Below are positions 52,863 to 59,444 of a DNA stretch of 59,444 bases, one piece after another. The number at the start of each line of letters is the position of its first letter. The stretch's first letter is position 1. Made by a program: the position numbers and the translations under genes. The notes below the pieces were generated by a model, which made no database searches, was not told the origin of the DNA, and worked only from the letters and a program-made list of their open reading frames with translations. Source of the stretch: Paenibacillus tianmuensis (GTDB lineage: Bacteria; Bacillota; Bacilli; Paenibacillales; NBRC-103111). The stretch is taken from assembly GCF_900100345.1 (NCBI RefSeq), contig NZ_FMTT01000016.1, positions 51,259 through 110,702 of the forward strand, read 5' to 3'.

Positions 52863-53325
52863 ATTGTTTAGTAGGAGGGAAAAGTCCTCTTCGTTGTGCG
52901 ACATAGTTTACGACGAGTAAGCAAGAAACAAACATTTATAAGGCATTTTGCCAATATGGTTTTCGTGTCGTGGAAATTACGTTATGAGTTTCAGTGAGAA
53001 TGTGTATCCCTCTGGATGGGGTAACGCTAAAACTTCCTAACTGTAAACCCTCCCCCTCCTCTACTATATTAAAACCTCTCGGAATTAAAAATCCCGCATC
53101 GGTTCTGGCCTTTCGGTCAGGGTCTTTTATTGTTTCACCCCAAAACAGGAGGGCGAACAAATTTTCCTCTTGACTCTTTCGAAACATCCCAATAATCTCC
53201 GCGACAGCAAGGAATGGAGAAAGCGTTACGCGCTACGAACCGGCGCTTCTGCTACTTTCAGCCCTCATTCGACTCAGAACATCTGCTTAATTCCGGGCCA
53301 CTGTTTGATTATGTAAAACGTAACA
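52863..53325. other. Intergenic region
   Basis: About 460 bases without a supported gene. A minus-strand frame at 52936-53187 (MFRKSQEENLFALLFWGETI start) is open for 83 codons but has no good ribosome-binding site or known pattern. Confidence 0.35.
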
Positions 53326-53359
53326 TAAAAACACACCAGAAGGAAATCCCTCTGGTGTG
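53326..53359 (-). terminator. Terminator after the SUKH gene
   Basis: Minus-strand CACACCAGA/TCTGGTGTG (53332-53340 with 53351-53359) followed by TTTTT. Confidence 0.8.
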
Positions 53360-53373
53360 GAACTTCAATTACT

Positions 53374-53919
53374 CTAGTAGAATTGTTTGATTAGATATTC
53401 CGAGGACTTTTTGTTCCATTCCCAAAACGGATATCCATATGATGAAACGAGAGCATCTAAAAATTTTAACAAGTCGTCTCCTAGATACCACATTTCAGCT
53501 TCTCCAAGAACGTCTGTTACATATAAACGATAGTTTCCATCATCCTTCACTTCCATGATGATGTGTACAGAGGCTCCTAATGCAGTTGCAATGACGATCA
53601 TGTTCTCATAGTAAATATCAAAGTTGACGTAAAATTCGTGAATCCTCTCCAAAGAGCATACTCTAGTGTTTTGATTTCCGAAATCCATCCCATTAACCAA
53701 AGATAGAAATTGCGAGTAATCCTTCGGAAACTTAATATTAATATCCTCTTCCATTAGTGAAATGGCAATTGGATTTGCGGGCGGATTTAAGCGCATGGAA
53801 TAAGTCACTATCGTCCCTTGATGATACACTTCTGCTTCCTTTTGGCTTATTACCTTTAGACCTTCAACTAGCCTTTCCATTGTTAAAGGCTTAAAGTACT
53901 CCTCCCCTGTATCTTCCAT
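53374..53919 (-). CDS. SMI1/KNR4 (SUKH) family immunity protein
   Basis: 181 residues. IKFPKDYSQFLSLVNGMDFG near 85, the following ERIHEFYVNFDIYYENMIVIATALG, and a C-terminal LGDDLLKFLDALVSSYG are the SUKH pattern. SUKH proteins commonly neutralise nuclease toxins of contact-dependent or polymorphic systems by binding them. The gene is 27 nt downstream of an HNH toxin fragment on the same strand, which fits a toxin-immunity pair. Confidence 0.85.
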   Translation of the reverse strand: MEDTGEEYFKPLTMERLVEGLKVISQKEAEVYHQGTIVTYSMRLNPPANPIAISLMEEDINIKFPKDYSQFLSLVNGMDFGNQNTRVCSLERIHEFYVNFDIYYENMIVIATALGASVHIIMEVKDDGNYRLYVTDVLGEAEMWYLGDDLLKFLDALVSSYGYPFWEWNKKSSEYLIKQFY

Positions 53920-53946
53920 GAAAAAATCACCTCATCGTCAATAGCT

Positions 53947-54186
53947 TTAATATCCACTAAACCACGCGGTCACTCCTGAATGTGTCGAAGCAGGCAAGTG
54001 AAGGAGATTATACATTTCATTGTTGCCGCCTAAAGAAAGCGGTTGTATATGATGAACCTCGTAACCATCTAAGTTTAAGTTTGTATTGAAACTGTTGTCG
54101 TACCACTTCTTGTAGTCCCCTCGTGTACTACTAAGACGAGGATAAAGGGCACCATGAGTCCAGTTTCCGGGCGGCTTATTTAACAC
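53947..54186 (-). pseudogene. HNH-nuclease toxin C-terminal fragment
   Basis: 79 residues from GTG 54186. The end GYEVHHIQPLSLGGNNEMYN with NLLHLPASTHSGVTAW is the HNH toxin core found at the C terminus of polymorphic toxins. The frame continues only ~22 codons upstream to a TAG, with no delivery domain and no ribosome-binding site at the GTG. This looks like a displaced toxin tip that kept its immunity gene. It could still be expressed as an orphan. Confidence 0.7.
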
Positions 54187-54498
54187 ATTTCGCTGCCGTT
54201 CACTGAGTATGATTTTAATCGCTGTTTGTTTTTTTATGATATATCCATCCTATCCTATGAATCTTTTGCTTCCCAGTATATCATAGATTCATAGACATTG
54301 GATAATTCAGCCATCGTGCACTAGAGATGGGTAAAAGTCTATCTCAGGAAAATTTTCCTTCCCCCGTTAAGTAAGCCGGTGGGGGTATTTATTTTTTTGA
54401 GCATTTAGACACAAAAAAGACACTTATTGTGACAAATTTCGACATTATATCACCATTGCTTATTTGGAAATTTGTAGTATTATTAAGTTGAAGAACAC
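54187..54498. other. Intergenic region between toxin fragment and Panacea gene
   Basis: About 310 AT-rich bases with no gene seen. TTCC-CCCGTT and CCGGTGGGGG near 54359-54388 form only an imperfect hairpin. Confidence 0.4.
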
Positions 54499-54532
54499 GA
54501 ACAAATATTCCAAAAATACGAACGTTTGTTCA
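54499..54532. promoter_or_regulatory. Two LexA (SOS)-type boxes before the Panacea operon
   Basis: CGAACGTTTGTTCA (54519-54532) matches the Gram-positive LexA box CGAACN4GTTCG with one change. CGAACAAATATTC (54499-54511) is a weaker second box with one change in the right half. Both are 60-90 bases ahead of the start at 54590, so SOS control is likely. Confidence 0.65.
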
Positions 54533-54589
54533 TTCAAGGATTGATTGCCTTGGGAAAAAGAAAATTCTTCATGCAAGGAGGAGGTTAAT

Positions 54590-55249
54590 ATGGTAGCAAT
54601 AAAAGCTGAGCAGTTAGCTCGCTGGTTCATTAAGAAAAATTATGATGCACCGAGAAATTCAAAAGAAGGAAATATGAAGCTGCAAAAACTGCTTTATTTT
54701 TCGCAATTAGTACACTTAGCTAAGTATAACGAACCATTATTTGAAGAGGACATTTGCGCCTTTGAAAATGGATCAGTGGTTGAAAAGGTAAGGCATCTTT
54801 ACCAATACAGCCACACATCATTCGTTAACTCTGCGATTGTTAATGATATTCATCTATCAAGTGAGCAACTTGAAACCCTTCAAACAGTTGAAAGTCTTTT
54901 TGGAGATCTTAGCGCATGGGAACTTTCTCAATTGAACCATCTTCATCAATCATGGAAAGATTCTTATAAGCGTTCTAAAAGTGGCGGATATTCATGGAAA
55001 GCTCAAAGTGTAATTACCTTGGAGCAAATGAGAACAAACGAGTTGGACAATATGAAAGAAATCATCCAAGCTTATGAAACAGGCAGTAATTTAAATGAGT
55101 ACAGAAATTCCAATGGACGCAAGTTCTATTACGACGCTCAATCCATTGAATTAAATGAAGAATTACTATCCATGCTTGAATCATTTGACGGGCGAGATTC
55201 AGCATATACAATCTACAAAGACGAAACAGTGGGGTTAATAATCTACTAA
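54590..55249 (+). CDS. Panacea/SocA-like antitoxin (DUF4065)
   Basis: 219 residues from the ATG at 54590 (AAGGAGGAGGTTAAT upstream). The Panacea core is at ~5-140: QLARWFIKKNYDA, MKLQKLLYFSQLVHLAKYNEP, LFEEDICAFENGSVVEKVRHLY. Panacea domains neutralise a wide range of unrelated toxins by direct binding. The C-terminal ~70 residues probably provide partner specificity (inference). Its stop overlaps the partner's ATG by one base, the tight coupling typical of toxin-antitoxin operons. Confidence 0.87.
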   Translation: MVAIKAEQLARWFIKKNYDAPRNSKEGNMKLQKLLYFSQLVHLAKYNEPLFEEDICAFENGSVVEKVRHLYQYSHTSFVNSAIVNDIHLSSEQLETLQTVESLFGDLSAWELSQLNHLHQSWKDSYKRSKSGGYSWKAQSVITLEQMRTNELDNMKEIIQAYETGSNLNEYRNSNGRKFYYDAQSIELNEELLSMLESFDGRDSAYTIYKDETVGLIIY

Positions 55250-55668
55250 TGAATATTATCCCTGGCCAAGGGTTATGGCTTAAGGGGCGTTTTGCTAATG
55301 GTACTCAGTGTGATTATAATCGCCCGTTCCTTGTTATAGAAAACACTGGTACCATTATCAAAGCGTTGAATGTTTCTTCTTTGAGGGGGAAAGAAACAAA
55401 ATTAATTATACCTTCGAACAAGAATTTAAGTAAGCACTTTCCTCCATTTCCGCAACCTTCTTTTGTTAAACTTGATGAAATTTATCATTATGAGTCATTT
55501 TCAGAACTTGAGCAGTCCGTAATGAGTAGCGGGAAATGTTTGGACACGGGATTATTGAGTCAAGTGATTTCATGGCATTCTTTATATAGTTCCGAGAATA
55601 GAACTTGGACAGTTGATATGAAACGGTCTGAACTAATTTTACTTAATCCAATATTTGCAACTACATAA
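55249..55668 (+). CDS. Putative toxin partner of the Panacea antitoxin
   Basis: 139 residues beginning MNIIPGQGLWLKGRFANGTQ. The order of elements (GQGLWLKGRF, then RPFLVIENTGTIIKALNVSSLRG, then PSFVKLDEIYHY, and a final helical SGKCLDTGLLSQV) recalls the MazF/PemK fold, but similarity is faint. A new toxin family is equally possible. Its position as second gene, fused by a one-base overlap, makes a toxin role likely. A terminator follows. Confidence 0.6.
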   Translation: MNIIPGQGLWLKGRFANGTQCDYNRPFLVIENTGTIIKALNVSSLRGKETKLIIPSNKNLSKHFPPFPQPSFVKLDEIYHYESFSELEQSVMSSGKCLDTGLLSQVISWHSLYSSENRTWTVDMKRSELILLNPIFATT

Positions 55669-55671
55669 CCT

Positions 55672-55699
55672 AAAAAATCCCTTTTTAAGGGGATTTTTT
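55672..55699 (+). terminator. Terminator after the Panacea operon
   Basis: AAAAATCCC/GGGATTTTT stem with TTTTTAAG loop. Confidence 0.85.
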
Positions 55700-55721
55700 A
55701 TTTTCAAATATCGATCCATGT

Positions 55722-55801
55722 CATGATGCCACGATGCACCGGCAGCAGGCGATTACATTCATTGGCTGGCGAACGAGCTACGGAAGGCATCCGAGCAACC
55801 G
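55722..55801 (+). pseudogene. Remnant of an endolysin C-terminal domain
   Basis: The plus strand reads ATMHRQQ, loses one base at 55749-55751, then reads DYIHWLANELRKASEQP. This is the same C-terminal module (HQQQADYIHWLANELRKASG) that ends both endolysins at 18.8 and 20.1 kb. Only about 25 codons remain. A terminator follows, as after the intact genes. Confidence 0.85.
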
Positions 55802-55833
55802 ACAACATTATTCACAATACGGCGCAACAAAGC

Positions 55834-55876
55834 AAAAAAGTCCCGGCCAGCAACTTGACTGGTCAGGGACTTTTTT
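55834..55876. terminator. Bidirectional terminator
   Basis: AAAAAAGTCCC (55834-55844) with GGGACTTTTTT (55866-55876), inner GGCCAG/CTGGTC pairing. Confidence 0.85.
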
Positions 55877-56267
55877 GTTTAACTCGCGGCTCGCTGCGCT
55901 GCGGCCATTAGGCGGATATCCGCGACCATCCCGCTCACATTCCGCACCCATCGTGGAAATTCGAACTATATTAATTTTCAAGCATTTTTTCATCTGAAAT
56001 AAATCCAATTATGGGATTTAATAATAGATAATGTATTGTTTAAGCCTAAAATTCTGCATAAAAATCCTTTGAATAAATAAACAAGGGTGCGGAATGTGAG
56101 ATGCAACAGTAAGGTTACTCCGTTAGAGACCACTAACCTTTTTTATCAACTTGACCACTAGACAAGTTGAATGGAACCCTATATACTTTGGTTAAAGTGA
56201 AGCAAATGGTTAGTATTCATGAACGCCCAAAAGTGTATGATCACTGAATTTTAGCCGGATTAGAAGC
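55877..56267. other. Right end of island, no gene
   Basis: About 390 bases. The first ~90 are GC-rich like the host or phage DNA, the rest AT-rich. CAACTTG/CAAGTTG near 56146-56169 is a small dyad that could be a recombinase arm site. No gene recognised. Confidence 0.4.
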
Positions 56268-56363
56268 CGATAATTCCAATACAACTTCATGCGGGTGTAG
56301 TTCAATGGTAGAACTCCAGCTTCCCAAGCTGGTGGCGTGGGTTCGATTCCCATCACCCGCTTT
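56268..56363 (+). repeat. Right attachment repeat (attR) of the island
   Basis: Direct repeat of 38108-38203 (94 of 96 bases identical). It contains the second tRNA-Gly. The segment between the two repeats is about 18.2 kb. Confidence 0.85.
56291..56361 (+). tRNA. tRNA-Gly (anticodon CCC), right copy
   Basis: Same cloverleaf as the left copy; one D-loop difference (T instead of C). A -10-like GATAAT is at 56269-56274, but the -35 position reads GAATTT, far from consensus, so expression is doubtful. Confidence 0.9.
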
Positions 56364-56418
56364 GTAAGAACTTTTCACTCTTTGTTTAATGATCAGGCGA
56401 ACCTCATATCCAAAAACC

Positions 56419-56457
56419 AACACACTTACCTTATGGCATAAGGCAGGTGTGTTTTTT
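56419..56457. terminator. Bidirectional terminator between tRNA-Gly and glycosyltransferase
   Basis: AACACAC and CCTTA pair with TAAGG and GTGTGTT, with T runs on both sides (TTTTTTG on plus, GGTTTTTGG on minus). Confidence 0.8.
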
Positions 56458-56463
56458 GCATAC

Positions 56464-57720
56464 TCATGAAATTGTAAAACCTCCTACATTGAAACTATTC
56501 ATATTGGCAAATTCATTCATTACGGCATCGGCAGCCCTCTTATAGCCACCGGCCTGGCGTAAAGATTCGCCGATCACATGAGCCTGCTGTTTATAAGCGG
56601 GATTGCTCAGCACTTCTTCCAAAGCAGCTCTCAAAGCAGCTCTCAAAGCAGCAGGGGTGAGGTTATTTTTATCCAAAGCAATGCCCGCTCCCAGCTCCTC
56701 CACCCGCTTCGCCACAAGAGGCTGATCCGAGGTTAATGGAATCATCACCAGAGGCACATTGTAATACAAAGCCTCACTTGTGCTGTTCATTCCCGCATGG
56801 GTAATAAAGGCGTCTGCATGCTGCAGCATTTCCAACTGTGGAACGTAAGATTTTACAATAAAATTAGCGGGAATCCGATCCTCCAACGGTTTCATATCCG
56901 TATATTTGCCTGAAGATAAGACGAACGTCACTGGCAAATCCTGAAATGCGTCAAAGCAAAGCTTGTAGAAATCCAAGTCTTTATTTAAAATGGTTCCCAT
57001 TGCGATGTAAACCGTCCGATGATGTCGGGCACGCAGCTGTTCGAACGGGAAAGACGGAGCATCTTTACGCGGTACGATCGAAGGACCGACAAAAATAAAG
57101 CTATCGTCCAGCTTTTCCGCTTGCGGTTGAAAATAGCGGCTTGTATAAACGAGCTTTAATCGCCCCGCATGTTTGGAAATCTCATTCATAGCCGGGGCAC
57201 GCACTTGAAATTCATCGGACAATTGCCGTGTTAATTTCATCGTGGCCTCATACAGCTTCTGTACGTCCGCACGGTTCCCATCCAAGCCTTGGTCCGTCCC
57301 CAAAGGTTCTACGAAAGCAAAGGAAGCGATGGAGCATACCGCAGGGATTCCCAGCTTTTCTGCAATGATCGTGCCTCCCCAGCCCATCAAGGAGTCGAAA
57401 ATCAAATAATCGAACGTTTCATTCGCCGTAACCCGCAAAACTTCCGGGACGATCTTCCGAATAATCCCGCCAACCATCATATAGACGAACTGATACGGAT
57501 GCTTGTACTCCGCCGGCTTTAACTCCGGATCATGGGAAAAAGCGTCTTCGGGAAAAGGATACGTCCGCAACTCAGCTCCGGTTTGTTCAATTCTGGAACG
57601 ATACTCCTCCGTGCATACATAGACAACTTCCTCGCCGTTCTCCATCAACTGCTTTACTAACCCTAGCGACGGATTAACGTGACCTTCAGCCGGAGTAATA
57701 ACAACCAACACACGAGCCAT
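56464..57720 (-). CDS. Macrolide-family UDP-glycosyltransferase (GT1, MGT/YjiC-like)
   Basis: 418 residues from the ATG at 57720 (AGAGGTGAAAAAG upstream). Transfers a sugar from a UDP donor to a small acceptor such as a macrolide or flavonoid; acceptor unknown. The N-terminal acceptor domain is VLVVITPAEGHVNPSLGLVKQL. The C-terminal donor domain has MLQHADAFITHAGMNSTSEALYYNVPLVMIPLTSDQP, the GT1 signature. Near residue 360 a tandem repeat in the DNA gives LRAALRAALEE. It lies outside the island. Confidence 0.92.
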   Translation of the reverse strand: MARVLVVITPAEGHVNPSLGLVKQLMENGEEVVYVCTEEYRSRIEQTGAELRTYPFPEDAFSHDPELKPAEYKHPYQFVYMMVGGIIRKIVPEVLRVTANETFDYLIFDSLMGWGGTIIAEKLGIPAVCSIASFAFVEPLGTDQGLDGNRADVQKLYEATMKLTRQLSDEFQVRAPAMNEISKHAGRLKLVYTSRYFQPQAEKLDDSFIFVGPSIVPRKDAPSFPFEQLRARHHRTVYIAMGTILNKDLDFYKLCFDAFQDLPVTFVLSSGKYTDMKPLEDRIPANFIVKSYVPQLEMLQHADAFITHAGMNSTSEALYYNVPLVMIPLTSDQPLVAKRVEELGAGIALDKNNLTPAALRAALRAALEEVLSNPAYKQQAHVIGESLRQAGGYKRAADAVMNEFANMNSFNVGGFTIS

Positions 57721-57853
57721 CTTTTTCACCTCTAAATCACGATTCCATTATTACCCTATATATACATTAAATCCATTGATTTGTATAGACTTGACAATGA
57801 AAAGTTCTTGTCGAAAAATAGTTGGATAGACCCGTTCTCTTTGGAGGAAAATG

Positions 57854-58507
57854 ATGATCGACACAAAAGTATTCAAAAAACTATTAAAGGAACACTTTGA
57901 ACCTGTGTTAAGGGATTGTGGTTTTAAAGGTTCCGGGGGTAAATACAGGTCTGCACCAACGAATCATTATATTTATACAGCTGTTGTACAAGCAAGTAAG
58001 AACGGTGGTTCTTGTTGTATTGAATTAGGTATTTTCTTAAATTTCTTACCTAATACGATAGGTGTATATGTACCCCATAGCAAAGTGACCCCCTATGACT
58101 GCGAATTTCGTAAAAGACTTAGTGATCATGAGAATAGCCATGATTATTGGTGGGATTATGGAGAAACAGAATCAGAAGCAATTAAAAGTATTGAACATAT
58201 GAGGGAATCTTTCGTAAGACATGGTTTGTTATATTTTGAACAGTTTCAGGACTTTCCTTCACCGTTAACGTCAATAACGCTCGAAGACTTAGAGCAAGGT
58301 AATCAGAAAGTTAAGGCTTTAGGTTCAATGACAACTGATATAAGATTGGCTTTAACAATATCGCAAGTACATCTGTACGTTGGGAATGGCAGCCAAGCCA
58401 AATTATTTGCAGAATGGGCATTAAAGAAAATAGGAAATGGTATAGCTGGTAGGGCTTTAAAACCTATCCTTAAGGATATTATCGAAAAAGCACAGGATAT
58501 TAAATAG
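57854..58507 (+). CDS. DUF4304 domain protein
   Basis: 217 residues; of two adjacent ATGs the second (57854) is six bases from GGAGG. KKLLKEHFEPVLRDCGFKGSGGKY and YTAVVQASKNGGSCCIELGIFLNF match the DUF4304 pattern. Members occur next to immunity genes, but the function is unknown. Low GC relative to core genes; a hairpin terminator follows. Confidence 0.8.
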   Translation: MIDTKVFKKLLKEHFEPVLRDCGFKGSGGKYRSAPTNHYIYTAVVQASKNGGSCCIELGIFLNFLPNTIGVYVPHSKVTPYDCEFRKRLSDHENSHDYWWDYGETESEAIKSIEHMRESFVRHGLLYFEQFQDFPSPLTSITLEDLEQGNQKVKALGSMTTDIRLALTISQVHLYVGNGSQAKLFAEWALKKIGNGIAGRALKPILKDIIEKAQDIK

Positions 58508-58542
58508 AAGAGAAGTTTCATCTAAGGCATACACAGCTGCTA

Positions 58543-58573
58543 ACAAGCATCATCACATGATGGTGCTTTTCTT
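58543..58573 (+). terminator. Terminator after DUF4304 gene
   Basis: AGCATCATCA/TGATGGTGCT stem followed by TTTTCTTA. Confidence 0.7.
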
Positions 58574-58774
58574 ATGCCATATGGCTTGTGGAACGTTTTT
58601 GCAATTTGATGTAAATACTGAATATCCTGCTGACTACTAACGGAAAATAGGCCAATCACATTTGCAATTGGTCTGTTCTTATGATATGGTTTAATTTGAA
58701 AATAAAGGTAGGTGATGGAAGCTCTTAATGGACAGCGCAAGTCTTAAACAAAAAAATTAGAAAAGGGAAAGCTT

Positions 58775-59098
58775 ATGATTAAGAAATCTTTTTATCTGTT
58801 GTGGGGAAGCCAGACCATTTCAAGCATCGCTGACATCATTTACTTAATGACAGTAATTTCTTTTGTGTTCGGAAACACCAATTCTTTGCTGTCCACTGTC
58901 ATTGTTCCTTTGATTCGATTTTGTTCCCAGGCAATAAGTGGTTTAGTTTTTCCGTTCGTGGTTTCAAGATTTAGACTGAGCAAGGTTTTGGTCATCGCCC
59001 AACTTTCTCAATTCTCCATCTTTTCATGCTTGATGATTTATTATTTTTTTAGCGGATCAATCCCTTTAACTATTCTGTTTTTACTTATTTTTTTTTGA
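58775..59098 (+). pseudogene. Truncated MFS transporter N-terminal part
   Basis: 107 residues: SFYLLWGSQTISSIADIIYL and PFVVSRFRLSKVLVIAQLSQ match the first helices and loop of the same MFS subfamily as the gene at 36772. It ends in a nine-T run, then TGA. One more T would keep the frame open for several residues. The IS1595 transposase end begins 24 bases later, so insertion and/or a homopolymer slip broke it. GAAAAGGGAAAGCTT precedes the ATG. Confidence 0.8.
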
Positions 59099-59121
59099 AT
59101 ATCAAGTTAGCTCCGCTTGGC

Positions 59122-59444
59122 TTATTCGGTCAAATCGCCGTAGGTGACGGTATCAGTGGAAACACAAGCAGCCAGCAGGCGATTAAACATCTGACCTTCA
59201 AACTGCCGACGATTGGTGCGAAAGCAGAATTCGTTCAAATAGGATTGCAGATGTTTGGAATCTAAACCGTGAAACGTACCGGCGATAAAGGCTTTCGCGT
59301 TGGAAATCATCGTATGCAGCCATTTCAAATGATCAGGATTGTCCTTTACATTGAACCTGATCGGTTGGTGGTTATATTCTTTAGCGAGTGCATGGTACGA
59401 ACGATGCGCGTCGCTACTGATCGTCGAACCTGGTTCGATGTGCT
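59122..59444 (-). mobile_element. IS1595-type transposase, 3' part (runs off window)
   Basis: The minus-strand frame is open from the right edge to TAA at 59122. It reads HIEPGSTISSDAHRSYHALA, then HLKWLHTMISNAKAFIAGTFHGLDSKHLQ and FNRLLAACVSTD. This is the C-terminal DDE domain of the IS1595/ISXO2-like family, with Asp in SSDAH and Asn in MISNAK as candidate catalytic residues. The N terminus and one inverted repeat lie outside. No near-end inverted repeat was identified. Confidence 0.85.

Noticed and set aside
52936..53187. 83-residue minus-strand frame
   Set aside because: No start signal or recognisable motif; mentioned only in the intergenic entry.
56241..56423. 60-residue minus-strand frame over the right tRNA
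   Set aside because: Antisense tRNA artefact, as above.

Overview
The window looks like chromosome from a Paenibacillus-type member of the Paenibacillaceae. The core genes are fairly GC-rich, ribosome-binding sites are strong AGGAGG types, TTG and GTG starts are common, the tail genes resemble Bacillus PBSX, and cobalamin synthesis uses the anaerobic CbiH60-type pathway. This assignment is by inspection only; no database search was possible.

Bases 1-18.8 kb are host core. A partial zapA with an unusually long coiled coil lies downstream of pheT and pheS (all minus strand). pheS has a clear promoter and a T-box leader. A lone Tat-exported Dyp-type peroxidase (efeB) follows. Next comes a ten-gene minus-strand operon, cbiH60-cbiX-cbiJ-cbiC-cbiD-cbiET-cbiL-cbiF-cbiG-cbiA. 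It covers every corrin-ring step from sirohydrochlorin to cobyrinic acid a,c-diamide and sits behind a cobalamin riboswitch and a terminator.

Bases 18.8-36.8 kb hold a phage-derived contractile-tail cluster: sheath, tube, frameshifted tail chaperone, tape measure, baseplate, spike, and two holin/endolysin modules. There is no recognisable terminase, portal, protease or capsid gene. It resembles an R-type tailocin or a headless PBSX-like particle. Control appears to come from an ImmR/ImmA-like repressor-protease pair, a second XRE repressor and two ArpU/Xpf-like activators. A short palindrome with core GCTAWTAGC recurs at both regulatory regions. An MFS exporter follows.

Bases 38.2-56.4 kb are an AT-rich island of about 18.2 kb between two near-identical copies of tRNA-Gly(CCC) (96-bp repeat, two mismatches). 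It carries a tyrosine integrase broken by an in-frame TGA, several XRE regulators, an AEP-type primase, an HNH homing endonuclease, an AbiH-family gene, a SUKH immunity gene beside an HNH toxin fragment, and a Panacea antitoxin with a partner toxin behind two LexA-like boxes. It also has a lipoprotein plus SHOCT membrane protein pair, a 214-bp MITE-like element, and a 1071-residue orphan tail-fibre-like protein. The N terminus of that protein resembles a proteasome/HslV-type Ntn hydrolase. No other virion genes are present, so the island looks like a defence island or phage satellite.

Bases 56.4-59.4 kb hold a macrolide-type glycosyltransferase, a DUF4304 protein, a truncated MFS gene, and the 3' part of an IS1595-type transposase running off the edge.
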